64,000 nt of DNA from Solirubrobacter deserti (GTDB taxonomy: Bacteria; Actinomycetota; Thermoleophilia; Solirubrobacterales; Solirubrobacteraceae), in NCBI RefSeq assembly GCF_027587175.1, contig NZ_JAPCID010000031.1:1-64000 (forward strand). Reading direction: 5' to 3'. This document shows, in pieces, positions 17,061 to 25,971 of this stretch. A program made the translations under genes and the position numbers. Each line of letters opens with the position of its first letter. The first letter of the stretch is position 1. The notes below the pieces were generated by a model. The model was not told the origin of the DNA. It worked only from the letters and a program-made list of their open reading frames with translations, and did not search any database.

Positions 17061-18577
17061 AACCGCTCCGCCAATCCGGCCGCTTCGAGCGGATGCACGC
17101 GGTACGGGCCCGGCACCTCGCCGCACAGCCGCGGCGTCGGCATCACCTTGCCCGGGTTCGCCAGCCCGGCGGGATCGAACGCGCAGCGCAGGCGCTGGAA
17201 CGCGTCCAGGTCCTCCTCGGCGAACATCTTCGGCATGTGCTTCTTCTTGTCGACGCCGACGCCGTGCTCGCCGGTGATCGACCCGCCCGCGTCCAGGCAG
17301 GCGTCCAGGATGAGGCCCGACAGCTCCTCGGCCTTCTGTGCCTCGCCCTCGACCCGCCCGTCGTAGCACACGAGCGGGTGCAGGTTGCCGTCGCCGGCGT
17401 GGAAGACGTTGGCCACGATCAGCCCGTACTCCTCTCCGAGCTGCTCGATCCGCTCGAGCACCTCCGGCAGCTTGGTGCGCGGGATCACGCCGTCCTGCAC
17501 GAAGTAGTTCGGGGAGATGCGGCCCATGGCCGGGAACGCGGCCTTGCGCGTCTTCCAGAACAGCGCGCGCTCGGCCTCGTCACGCGCCACGCGCACGTCG
17601 TCGGACCCGCATTGCTCGCAGATGCCGACCACCTCGTCGAAGCGCGCCTCGCACTCCTGCACCGAGCCGTCGAGCTCGACCAGCAACGCGGCCGCACGCC
17701 CGACCGGATAGCCCGCGTGCGCCATCTGCTCGGACGCCTCGATCGTGCGCGCGTCCATCATCTCGATCGCGCCTGGCACGACCCCGCCCTGCACGATCCG
17801 CGACACCGCCTCGCCCGCGGCGTGCGTGGAGTCGAAGAACGCCACGAGCGTCTTGACCGTCTCCGGGGACGGCACGACGCGCAGCCAGATCTTCGTCGCC
17901 ACGCCCAGCGTCCCCTCGCTGCCCACGAACGCGCCGAGCAGGTCGTAGCCGGGCGGGTCGAGCTCGTAGCCGCCGATGACCATCATCGTCCCGTCGGCCA
18001 GCACGAGCTCGAGCCCGGTGACGTAGTTGGTCGTGAAGCCGTACTTGAAGCAGTGCGCGCCGCCGGAGTTCTCGGCGACGTTGCCGCCGATCGAGCACAC
18101 GATCTGCGAGGACGGGTCCGGCGGGTAGAAGAACCCCGGCCCGACCGCCGCGCTCACGTTCGCGTTCGTCACGCCCGGCTCGACGCACACGCGCCCGTTG
18201 TCGAGGTCGATCTCGAGGATGCGCTTCATGCGCGTGAGCACGATCAGCACGCCGTTCTCGATCGGCAGCGCGCCGCCGCTGAGCCCGCTGCCCGCGCCGC
18301 GGGCGACCCACGCGACCTGCTCGCGCGCGCACGAGCGCACGATCGCCTGGACCTCCTCGGCGGTGCCCGGCAGCACCGCGCACGCGGGCGTCGCGTGGTA
18401 CTGCAGCAACCCGTCGGACTCGTAGGTGCGCAACTGGTGCTCGGCCGTGTACACCCACTCGTCGCCGACGACCCCGCGCAGCTCGCGCACGAGCCCGGAG
18501 ATGTCCCGCGGCGCCTCGCTCGGCGCGTCCTCGACCCGGGCCGGGCCGACGGGTGAAGCCTCTACACGACCATCCAT
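17057..18577 (-). CDS. glcD: Glycolate oxidase subunit GlcD
   Basis: This flavoprotein oxidises glycolate (and possibly D-lactate) to the 2-oxo acid. It has 506 residues, with an FAD-binding PCMH domain (ACAVLPGTAEEVQAIV, WVARGAGSGLSGGALP, YPPDPSSQIVCSIGGNVAENSGG, GLELVLADG) and a C-terminal FAD-linked oxidase domain ending GEHGVGVDKKKHMPKMF. HAGDGNLHP supplies the conserved active-site histidines. The ATG at 18577 lies inside the 3' end of the permease gene (16-base overlap), and the stop overlaps glcE, so the operon is tightly coupled. D-lactate dehydrogenases look alike; the presence of glcE, glcF and aceB favours glycolate. Confidence 0.93.
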   Translation of the reverse strand: MDGRVEASPVGPARVEDAPSEAPRDISGLVRELRGVVGDEWVYTAEHQLRTYESDGLLQYHATPACAVLPGTAEEVQAIVRSCAREQVAWVARGAGSGLSGGALPIENGVLIVLTRMKRILEIDLDNGRVCVEPGVTNANVSAAVGPGFFYPPDPSSQIVCSIGGNVAENSGGAHCFKYGFTTNYVTGLELVLADGTMMVIGGYELDPPGYDLLGAFVGSEGTLGVATKIWLRVVPSPETVKTLVAFFDSTHAAGEAVSRIVQGGVVPGAIEMMDARTIEASEQMAHAGYPVGRAAALLVELDGSVQECEARFDEVVGICEQCGSDDVRVARDEAERALFWKTRKAAFPAMGRISPNYFVQDGVIPRTKLPEVLERIEQLGEEYGLIVANVFHAGDGNLHPLVCYDGRVEGEAQKAEELSGLILDACLDAGGSITGEHGVGVDKKKHMPKMFAEEDLDAFQRLRCAFDPAGLANPGKVMPTPRLCGEVPGPYRVHPLEAAGLAERF

Positions 18578-20232
18578 GACAACACCGCCGTGGATTGCAG
18601 ATATACGAGCACGCACATGATGAGCAGGAGCGCGAGGCTCCATCCCACCACACGGCGGAAGAGCTCGCCCTCCTCGCCGTCGAGCCCCACCGCCGCCGCG
18701 CCGATCGCGAGGTTCTGGGGCGAGATCATCTTCCCGAGCACGCCGCCGGACGAGTTGGCGGAGGCGAGCAGCGTCGGGTCCAGCCCGGCCTCCTTGGCGG
18801 CCGTCACCTGCAGCACGCCGAACAGCGAGTTGGCCGAGGTGTCCGACCCGGTCACAGCCACGCCGATCCAGCCGATGATCGCGCTCAGGAACGCGAGAAC
18901 ACCGCCCGCGCCCGCGATCCAGTTGCCGATCGACAGCGTCTGCGCGCTCAGGTTCATTACGTAGGCGAGGGCGAGCACCGCCATCACGGTCAGCGTCGCC
19001 CACTTGAGCTGGTTGAGCATGGCGCCGTAGGCCCGCAGCGCCGCGCCCGGCTTGACCTTCAGCACCGCCATGGTGATCAGGCCGCTGACCAGCAGCAGCG
19101 TGCCGGCGGCCGCGAGCCAGCCGAACTTGTACGTGGTGGCGCTCGGCGCCTCACCCTCGGCGGTCTGGATGTCACCGGTTCCCGGCCAGGTGAACTCGGT
19201 CGCGCCCTTGGCCAGGAAGTCCTTGATCGGCCCCCACTGGGCGATCGCGAACACGACGATGATGATCAGGTACGGCGCGTAGGCCTTGACGATGTCGGCG
19301 GTCGAGTCCTTGCCGTGGCCCTCGCGCCGGCGCACCGCGGCCTCGTGCGCCGCGTCGTGCTCAGCCGCGCCCGCCATCGCTGGCCGCCCGCCACCGCCTT
19401 CCTCGACCAGCAGCGGGTCGCCGGGCTGCCACACGCGCAGGAACAGCACCATCGCGCCGACCGACAGCAGCGCGCCGATGATGTCGGTGAGCTCGACGCT
19501 GATGAAGTTCGAGGACACGAACTGTCCGACCGCGAACGTGACGCCGCCGACGAGCGCCGCCGGCCACACCGCGCGTACGCCGCGCCACCCGTCGACCATC
19601 CCGACCAGGATCAGCGGCACGAACAGCGCCAGCAGCGGCGTCTGGCGGCCGACCATCGCGCCCAGGTCCTCCTTCGGGATGTCGGTCAGCTCGGCCAGCG
19701 TCACGATCGGGGTCGCGATCGCGCCGAACGCCACCGGCGCCGTGTTCGCCACCAGCGCGATCGCCGCCGCCTTCATGGGGGAGAAGCCGACCGCGATCAG
19801 CATCACGGCCGTGATCGCCACCGGCGTCCCGAACCCCGCGAGCGCCTCCAGCAGCGCGCCGAAGCAGAACGCGATGATGATCGCCTGGATCCGCTGGTCG
19901 TCGGAGATCGACCCGAAGGACCGCCGCAGCACCGCGAAGTGACCGGTCTCGACGGTCATGTTGTAGATCCAGATCGCGTTCCAGATGATCCAGATGATCG
20001 GGAACAGGCCGAACGCGGCACCCTCGGTCGCGACCGCGACGGTGGTGCCGAACGGCATGCCCCAGACGGCGATCGCGAGGATCATCGCCACCACCAGCGC
20101 GGCCAGGCCCGCGATGTGCGCCTTGAGCTTGAGGCCGCCGAGCAGGACGAACAGCGTCGCGAGCGGGAGCATCGCCACGAGCGCACTGGCCGCCAGCGAG
20201 CCGCCCACCGGGTCCAACACCTGCTTGTACAC
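18562..20232 (-). CDS. L-lactate/glycolate permease family transporter
   Basis: The 556-residue protein has about 13 hydrophobic segments and LctP-family signatures: WIYNMTVETGHF, ALLEALAGFGTPVAIT and the C-terminal GSDTSANSLFGVLQVTAA. These proton symporters (LldP, GlcA) import lactate and glycolate. It is the first gene of the glycolate operon, with a GTG start preceded by GGGAGGAG, so glycolate is the probable substrate. A hydrophilic loop in the middle (about 280-320, DAAHEAAVRRREGHGKDS) is somewhat longer than in E. coli GlcA. LldP and GlcA cannot be told apart from the sequence alone, so no symbol is given. Confidence 0.9.
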   Translation of the reverse strand: MYKQVLDPVGGSLAASALVAMLPLATLFVLLGGLKLKAHIAGLAALVVAMILAIAVWGMPFGTTVAVATEGAAFGLFPIIWIIWNAIWIYNMTVETGHFAVLRRSFGSISDDQRIQAIIIAFCFGALLEALAGFGTPVAITAVMLIAVGFSPMKAAAIALVANTAPVAFGAIATPIVTLAELTDIPKEDLGAMVGRQTPLLALFVPLILVGMVDGWRGVRAVWPAALVGGVTFAVGQFVSSNFISVELTDIIGALLSVGAMVLFLRVWQPGDPLLVEEGGGGRPAMAGAAEHDAAHEAAVRRREGHGKDSTADIVKAYAPYLIIIVVFAIAQWGPIKDFLAKGATEFTWPGTGDIQTAEGEAPSATTYKFGWLAAAGTLLLVSGLITMAVLKVKPGAALRAYGAMLNQLKWATLTVMAVLALAYVMNLSAQTLSIGNWIAGAGGVLAFLSAIIGWIGVAVTGSDTSANSLFGVLQVTAAKEAGLDPTLLASANSSGGVLGKMISPQNLAIGAAAVGLDGEEGELFRRVVGWSLALLLIMCVLVYLQSTAVLSWMVV

Positions 20233-20296
20233 GCCGCCGCTCCTCCCGCGAGTTCCCTGGCGAACGTCCCCCTACCCAGCTCGCGCGGGTGGCACG

Positions 20297-20325
20297 CGCC
20301 CCCGGAGCGCCGGGCTCCGGGGGCG
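20297..20325 (-). terminator. Strong hairpin terminator
   Basis: CGCCCCCGGAG (20297-20307) pairs perfectly with CTCCGGGGGCG (20315-20325) around a 7-base loop. It sits 15 bases beyond the stop codon of the minus-strand peptidase gene (stop at 20340) and upstream of the permease gene on the same strand, so it separates the secreted-protein operon from the glycolate operon. Confidence 0.8.
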
Positions 20326-20339
20326 TGGCCGACACGGAT

Positions 20340-23300
20340 CTACAGCAGCGCGTAGATCGGCTTGACCTTGCGGCGGTCGAGCTGGTTGCGCAGCTCGCCC
20401 GTCCACTGCTCACGGGCGTGCTCGTTGGACGTGCGGACGCCCTTGATCACGAGCGTGACCGTCGTGCGCGTCGTCCGGTAGCTGATCTTCTTGCGGATCG
20501 CCTTGCTCAGGCGGGTCCGCTTGACGGCCAGCTTGAGCTTCGCGCCGTCCTTGCGCTTGACCTGGACCTTGACGTCCCGGTCCGAGCGGGTGGGCTTGCG
20601 AACCGCCGTGCCCGTCCCGGCGGCCTTCGGCGCGACGGTGGCGGCCTTGATTTCGGTCGCCGCCGGCGGCGCCTCGGCGGTCTGCGCCGATGCCGGGGCG
20701 GGCGGCATCGTCGCGCCCTTCGGGTACAGCGCCGCGTTGAGCGCCAGCCGCTCGTCCTGCTCCTTCCAGGAGCGGAAGAACGGGTTGAACCCGATCAGCA
20801 CGGCGCGGCCCTGCCCGGCGGGCGAGTCCACGACGGCCGGCCGGTTGGTCAGCAGCTGGGCGTTCGCCTCCCAGCCGTACTTCTCGTCCGGCGTGCGCTT
20901 GTAGCGGACGACGACCGTGTCGGTCGCCGGGACCGACTCGGTCACGAACACCGAGTTCGTGCTCGAGTCGCGGTAGATCCAGCCGCCGAGGTCGAAGCCC
21001 CAGGCGACCGGGTTGGTGACGTCGAACTGCGCGTCGAACGTCGAGCCCGGCGTGAGCAGGAACTCGAGCGCCGGCAGGTCGTCCTCGGTGATCGTCGCGA
21101 CGTCCGTCGCATCGATGCCGCGGGCGGCGCTCGCGCCGGCGTCGTTGACGCCGATGTAGTTGCCGCCGGCGTTGACCCACTTCTGCAGGTTCTGGCCGGC
21201 CGGCGTCAGCCCGCGGCCCTGCGCCGTCACCGCGATGCTCGAGCCGGGGTTGATGAACGCGGTGAAGCCACCGGTCGTCAACACGTCGTTGGTGAGGTCC
21301 GTCGAGGTGACCGGCACGATCACGCTGTTCGGGAGGCCGAGCTTGACGCCGAGGTCGTGCCGCGCGATGCAGAACGCGCTGGAACCGCAGTAGCGCGTCC
21401 CGTTGCCGGTGTCGATCGGGTTCGACGGGACGCTCGTGCCGCCGGTGTAGAGGCCGATCTTGGGCCGCGTGAGCTGCTTGCGCGGCGCCGGGTAGTCCTG
21501 CAGGCCGGTCACGGGCGTCTCGCGCTTCGCGGCCAGGGTGGCGAGGTCGACGCCGGCGTTGCGCAGCGACTGGCCGTCGACGAACGCCGCGCCGCTGAAG
21601 AACGTCTTCCCGCCGGCCACGAACGACTGCACCGCGCGCGAGACGTTGACGCCCTGGTCGAGGAGGTCGATCGCGAGTGCGAGCCCGCGCGCCGAGTCGG
21701 TGTTGAACGCGTACACGGGCGAGCCGGCGCCGGTTACGGTGCCGTAGTCGGTGGAGAAGATCTCCGACATCTGCACGCCGGGCGACAGCGGCTGCGTGAG
21801 GAAGCCGGAGCCCGCGAGCCCGCGCTGCAGCGGGTACGACCACGTGACGACGTCGTAGTAGTAGTCGTACGGGATGAACGGGTTCTCGCCCAGCAGCGCC
21901 TGGACCCAGTGCTTCATGCCCTGCTCGAGCGGGATGTAGAGCGTCCCCGCGGGGAGCGTCACGCCGTCGACCGTGATCGGCCGGTTGGTGCCCAGCGCGT
22001 CGGCGCCGGGAACCTTGGAGACGTTGCCCGTGCCGTACTCGTGGTAGCCGTTGACGGCGACCGGAGTGTTCAGGCGCCACACGCGCACGCCCGTCTTCTG
22101 CAGCAGGTCGATCATCGCCGCCATGTCGCCCGTGTGCTGATCGGGCTTGAAGAAGTAGCCACAGACCTTGTAGTCGGGGTCGGGCTGCTGCTTGATCTTG
22201 TCGTGCAGCGGGCTGACGAGCTTGTTCGGCTGCAGCTCGCAGCGCTGGCCCTGGCCGACGGCCTCCGACCACTGCTTCACCCAGCCGGACGTGACGCCGA
22301 CCTTGTCCTCGACCGTCGCCTTGATCGTGGTGTCGATCGCGACGTAGTGGTCATAGACCTGCTTGCTGTAGGCCTCGCGGTTGCCCTTCTCGTAGGTCAT
22401 GCCGGCCGCGCCCATGATCAGGGACGGCACGGTGTCGCCGTACTCGGGTGTGAAGAGGTCGTACTGGCTGAAGTTGCGGTACGCGATCGACTGGGCGTTG
22501 AACGCGTCCTGCAGCGCCGGCCCGATCCGGTTCTGGATGAAGTCCAGCGCGAAGTTGGAGATCTCGTGGTGGACGGGATCCTCGTTGGGCGGGAAGAAGT
22601 AGTCGTTCGTCGTCTGGTGGGCGTCGATGAAGAACACGCCCGGGTACTCGTTCATCTGCGGGACGAAGACCCTGTTCTCCTCCTGGTTCTGCGTGCCGAA
22701 GTCGCGGTTGGGGTCAAAGCCCCACGTGGTGAAGCGCTGGACGGCGTCGCGGCCGTCCGGGTTGCGCACGGGCTGCAGGAAGAACGTCAGCTTCTCGAGC
22801 CGGTCCAGGTTCTCGCAGTCCGTGCGCGAGGCCAGCTCGTACGCCTGGCGGGTGATCGACTCGCCCGCGGCCGACTCGCCGCCGTGCGGGGTCGCCGTGA
22901 TCCAGGCGAACGCGGGCTTGTTGACCGCTGCCTCCAGGCCGACCTCCTCGGGGATGGTGCCGGCGCGCACACCGCGCCAGAACGCGGCCTGGCCGTTCGG
23001 CCCGTCGAGCTCGGCGATGTTCTTCGGCGTGCCCAGCACGTAGAAGTAGATTTCGCGCTGGCCGCTCGCGGCCGTACCCACGTGCTTCTTGATGATCCGC
23101 ACGCGCGGGTTGTGGGCGGTTGCCTCGACGAGACGGTCCCAGTAGTCGTAGATGACGCTCGTGAGGTTGCGGCCGATCGGGCCGTTCGCCCCACTGCCGA
23201 AGGCGGGCGCCCCGCCACCGGCGCCGGCGGCGCCCCAGCCCAGCGGCAGCACGGCGTCCTTGTTCGGCCGCTCCGTGAAGTGCTGCTCCCAGGTCGGGAT

Positions 23301-23432
23301 GCTCGTGTCGATGCTGTGCGTCGTGGGACACGTCGCCAGCGGGTCTTCGGCTTGCGCCTGCGCGACGGCCGGGGCGAGCAACGCCGCCGCCGCGACCGCC
23401 AGCGCCGCGCGCCAGGCCTTACGGGCCAACAT
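20340..23432 (-). CDS. Secreted M14-family zinc carboxypeptidase-like protein, large
   Basis: The 1030-residue product has a signal peptide (LARKAWRAALAVAAAALL..AQAQA). The M14 zinc site is visible: HGGE (about 183-186) and a third histidine in FFIDAHQTT (about 268), with RNPDGRD and FDPNRDFG supplying the substrate-binding Asn-Arg region. A later region (RPKIGLYTGG..ITAQGRGLTPAGQNLQKWVNAGGNYIG in outline) resembles a glutamine-amidotransferase-like Rossmann domain, and the C-terminus is strongly basic (VKVQVKRKDGAKLKL). It probably digests peptides or cell-wall material outside the cell. Its ATG overlaps the stop of the beta-helix gene as TGATG, with GGAGG 8 bases upstream. A related protein is encoded divergently at 25972. 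Confidence 0.82.
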   Translation of the reverse strand: MLARKAWRAALAVAAAALLAPAVAQAQAEDPLATCPTTHSIDTSIPTWEQHFTERPNKDAVLPLGWGAAGAGGGAPAFGSGANGPIGRNLTSVIYDYWDRLVEATAHNPRVRIIKKHVGTAASGQREIYFYVLGTPKNIAELDGPNGQAAFWRGVRAGTIPEEVGLEAAVNKPAFAWITATPHGGESAAGESITRQAYELASRTDCENLDRLEKLTFFLQPVRNPDGRDAVQRFTTWGFDPNRDFGTQNQEENRVFVPQMNEYPGVFFIDAHQTTNDYFFPPNEDPVHHEISNFALDFIQNRIGPALQDAFNAQSIAYRNFSQYDLFTPEYGDTVPSLIMGAAGMTYEKGNREAYSKQVYDHYVAIDTTIKATVEDKVGVTSGWVKQWSEAVGQGQRCELQPNKLVSPLHDKIKQQPDPDYKVCGYFFKPDQHTGDMAAMIDLLQKTGVRVWRLNTPVAVNGYHEYGTGNVSKVPGADALGTNRPITVDGVTLPAGTLYIPLEQGMKHWVQALLGENPFIPYDYYYDVVTWSYPLQRGLAGSGFLTQPLSPGVQMSEIFSTDYGTVTGAGSPVYAFNTDSARGLALAIDLLDQGVNVSRAVQSFVAGGKTFFSGAAFVDGQSLRNAGVDLATLAAKRETPVTGLQDYPAPRKQLTRPKIGLYTGGTSVPSNPIDTGNGTRYCGSSAFCIARHDLGVKLGLPNSVIVPVTSTDLTNDVLTTGGFTAFINPGSSIAVTAQGRGLTPAGQNLQKWVNAGGNYIGVNDAGASAARGIDATDVATITEDDLPALEFLLTPGSTFDAQFDVTNPVAWGFDLGGWIYRDSSTNSVFVTESVPATDTVVVRYKRTPDEKYGWEANAQLLTNRPAVVDSPAGQGRAVLIGFNPFFRSWKEQDERLALNAALYPKGATMPPAPASAQTAEAPPAATEIKAATVAPKAAGTGTAVRKPTRSDRDVKVQVKRKDGAKLKLAVKRTRLSKAIRKKISYRTTRTTVTLVIKGVRTSNEHAREQWTGELRNQLDRRKVKPIYALL

Positions 23433-25816
23433 CAGGAGAACCTCCGGGACTCGCTCGCGGAGCGTAGGACGGCGTTGCCGGCGTACTTGGCGCTCACGCT
23501 GAAGGACTGACCCTTGCGGGCGGCCGTCACCGAGCGCGAGAACGTGCAGTTGCGCGACACGTTGACGGCCTGGTTGAGGACCGAGCGGCCGTTGCGCTTG
23601 ATCGTGATCGTGACCTTGCCCGAGCAGGCCTGGGCCTTGGTCACGTTGGCCGGGACCTTGAGCGTGCCGTTGATCGTGCGCTTGGTCTTGCCGCCCCGGA
23701 CGCTCGACTTCTTGACCTTGAGCGTGACGGACGTCGCGAACTTCGCGACCGTGACGTTCACCGTGGCCTGGGCGGTGGAGCCGGCCAGGTCGGTCACCAC
23801 CACGCGCAGCGCCTGGCGACCGACGTCCGCGCCGGTGGGCGTGACCTCGCACGCGTCGAACGGCGCGCTGGTGAGCGTGCACACGCGGCGGTCGCCGAGG
23901 AACAGCTCGACCTGCTTGACGCCGGCGGCCGCGGTCGGCGTGAAAGCGATGCGGGTGCGCGACGAGAGCGTCGCCGGCGCGTTCGCGAACGCGATCGTGG
24001 GCGCGGCCGGACCCGGGTTCGGGTTCGGCGCCGGGCACGTGACCGCGACGGTGGCGGAGGCCGACGCCGTCTGGCCCGCGTTGTCCATCACGACCGCGCT
24101 GTAGGTGCGGGTGCTGTCGCACGCGGCGTCGGCGGGAATCGTCGCCTGCACCGAGTACGGCGCCTGCGTGGCCGTCCCGATGGTCGCGCCGCCGTCGGCG
24201 AAGCGCACGCGCTTGAGCGCGAAGTCGTCCTCACCGGCCGCGGTGAGCGTGATCGTCGTGCCGCGCTGCGCGGAAGCCGGCGCGCTCAGGGCGGCGCCGG
24301 TCGGGCCGCGATCGAGCACCGGGATCGGCGCGGCCAGCACCGGCCAGGCGCCCGACGCGGGGTCGGACTGCGGGCCGCTGCGGTACGGGAAGAAGTCGAC
24401 CGAGTTCGACGTGGCACCGCCGGTCGCGGCCTCGGTCACCGACGTGCCGTTCACGGGGTTCTCCGGCGCGGGCGGGTTGACGGTCTCGACCGGGATGTTC
24501 GCGGCGGGGATGATCGCCGGCGGCGGCGTCACGCGCTCCGTGTGAATGTTGCGCACGCCCCACCAGTTGTTCTCGGCCTTGAGCAGCTGGCCGGCGTCCT
24601 GGAACTCGTTCGCGTTGACGTTGCCCGTGCGCGTCGTCGTGCCGTCGTTGGCCACGTTGAGCGCCCCGAACGAGTTGTCGACGATGTTCGAGCGCGAGAC
24701 GCTGGAGTCGATCACGCGGCCCGTGGCGTCCGTCCACTGCGTGAGGCGGGCGCCGGCGTAGCGCACGCCCGAGCCCAGCACCAGGTTCTGGTTGTTGGTC
24801 GTGCTCGGGTTGAACCGCGCGGGCTGCGGGTTCTGCCCGAAGCTGGCCGGGGTCGTCGTGCTTCGGACCGCCGCGAACTCGCCGTGGACGAGATTCTGCG
24901 AGATCAGCGAGCTGTCGACGGTCGCGTAGGCGCCGGCGGTCACGCGCAGGCCGTCCTGCCCGAACGTCGGGCCGGTGCGGACCTGGCCCGGGTTCGCGCA
25001 CGCGCCGGTGCCGGCGTAGTTGACGCACAGCGTGCGGCCGACGATCTGGCTGGACGTGATCACGCCCCAGTTCGGCACGCCGGAGCTGGTGAACGGCGCG
25101 AAGTCGTTCTGCGCGCCGTCGATCAGGACGCCGATGCGGTTGTACTTGTCGATGCGGGTGCGGTCGATCTCGAGCCTGCGGGAGCCATCCACGGGCGCGA
25201 GCAGCGCGCGCGAGGTCTGGACGATCCCGATGCCGGGCTGCGGGCCGCGCCAGCCGCCGGGCAGCTGGTACGCGTTGTCGCCCTCCGAGGTGACGACGTT
25301 CGTGACGTGGCTGCGCTTGACCGAGCCCTTGGCGTCGACGAACGCGATGCCCGCCTCGACCGCGACGGGGCGGCCGGCCGGGTCGTAGCCGTTGACGGTG
25401 ACGCCCGAGATGTTCGCGGTCAGCGGGCGCGTCGGCGTGCCGACGACCGCGATGATGTCCCCGACGCCGTTGCGGACGTCGGGCGACGGCTCGAGGATGC
25501 TGCCGAAGTTCACGCCCGACGCCTTCGGGCTGATGCTCACCAGGTGGGCGCCCGCGCCTTTGAGCGTCAGGTTGTTCTTCTGGATCGTGACGGCGTTGGT
25601 GCCGGGCGCGCCGTTGCCTTCGACGTACTTGCCCTGGCAGATCACGATCGTGTCACCGTCTGCCGCCGCGTCGACCGCGGCCTGCACCGACGTGAAGCCG
25701 GCGGCCGGGCAGTCGGCCTTGTCGTCGTCGACCGTGAGCGTCGCGGCGGCGAAGGCGCTCTGTGCCGAGCACAGTACCCCCGCGGCGACGAGCACGGGTA
25801 GGAACCCACTCCTCAA
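23432..25816 (-). CDS. Secreted right-handed beta-helix protein with Ig-like repeats
   Basis: The 794-residue protein starts at TTG 25816 (GGAGGG about 8 bases upstream), has a signal peptide ending AFAAA, and opens with TLTVDDDKADCPAAGFTSVQAAVDAAADGDTIVICQGKY. That opening is the classic entry to a parallel beta-helix (pectate-lyase/NosD-like) domain and here fills roughly residues 24-440. Two Ig-like modules follow (GPTGAALSAPASAQRGTTITLTAAGEDDFALKRVRF and IAFTPTAAAGVKQVELFLGDRRVC), then a lysine-rich C-terminal domain. No catalytic residues can be assigned; it may bind or cleave a polysaccharide. It is cotranscribed with the M14 peptidase gene. Confidence 0.78.
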   Translation of the reverse strand: MRSGFLPVLVAAGVLCSAQSAFAAATLTVDDDKADCPAAGFTSVQAAVDAAADGDTIVICQGKYVEGNGAPGTNAVTIQKNNLTLKGAGAHLVSISPKASGVNFGSILEPSPDVRNGVGDIIAVVGTPTRPLTANISGVTVNGYDPAGRPVAVEAGIAFVDAKGSVKRSHVTNVVTSEGDNAYQLPGGWRGPQPGIGIVQTSRALLAPVDGSRRLEIDRTRIDKYNRIGVLIDGAQNDFAPFTSSGVPNWGVITSSQIVGRTLCVNYAGTGACANPGQVRTGPTFGQDGLRVTAGAYATVDSSLISQNLVHGEFAAVRSTTTPASFGQNPQPARFNPSTTNNQNLVLGSGVRYAGARLTQWTDATGRVIDSSVSRSNIVDNSFGALNVANDGTTTRTGNVNANEFQDAGQLLKAENNWWGVRNIHTERVTPPPAIIPAANIPVETVNPPAPENPVNGTSVTEAATGGATSNSVDFFPYRSGPQSDPASGAWPVLAAPIPVLDRGPTGAALSAPASAQRGTTITLTAAGEDDFALKRVRFADGGATIGTATQAPYSVQATIPADAACDSTRTYSAVVMDNAGQTASASATVAVTCPAPNPNPGPAAPTIAFANAPATLSSRTRIAFTPTAAAGVKQVELFLGDRRVCTLTSAPFDACEVTPTGADVGRQALRVVVTDLAGSTAQATVNVTVAKFATSVTLKVKKSSVRGGKTKRTINGTLKVPANVTKAQACSGKVTITIKRNGRSVLNQAVNVSRNCTFSRSVTAARKGQSFSVSAKYAGNAVLRSASESRRFS

Positions 25817-25912
25817 CTAACAGCCCTCCATATCCGTGCGCAGCTCCTCCAACTGCACGTGATGCGACTGGCGGATAATGTCGGACCAGAGCCGATTGCG
25901 CCGGGTTTTCGG

Positions 25913-25930
25913 CGTTGAGGAAGCTCAACG
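25913..25930. promoter_or_regulatory. Short hairpin in the divergent promoter region
   Basis: CGTTGAG (25913-25919) and CTCAACG (25924-25930) pair around GAAG. The element lies in the 155-base gap between two divergently transcribed secreted-protein genes, about 42 bases before the plus-strand start. It may be an operator or a leader hairpin. No known consensus applies. Confidence 0.25.
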
Positions 25931-25971
25931 GGGCCACAAGGTGAGAGGGGCATGTGATGGGGGGAAGGGCA

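Noticed and set aside
20289-23510. A plus-strand open frame of over 1000 codons opposite the M14 peptidase gene
   Set aside because: It is low-complexity Arg/Asp/Val-rich sequence, the usual shadow of a GC-rich gene on the other strand. The minus-strand frame has a signal peptide and an M14 zinc site.
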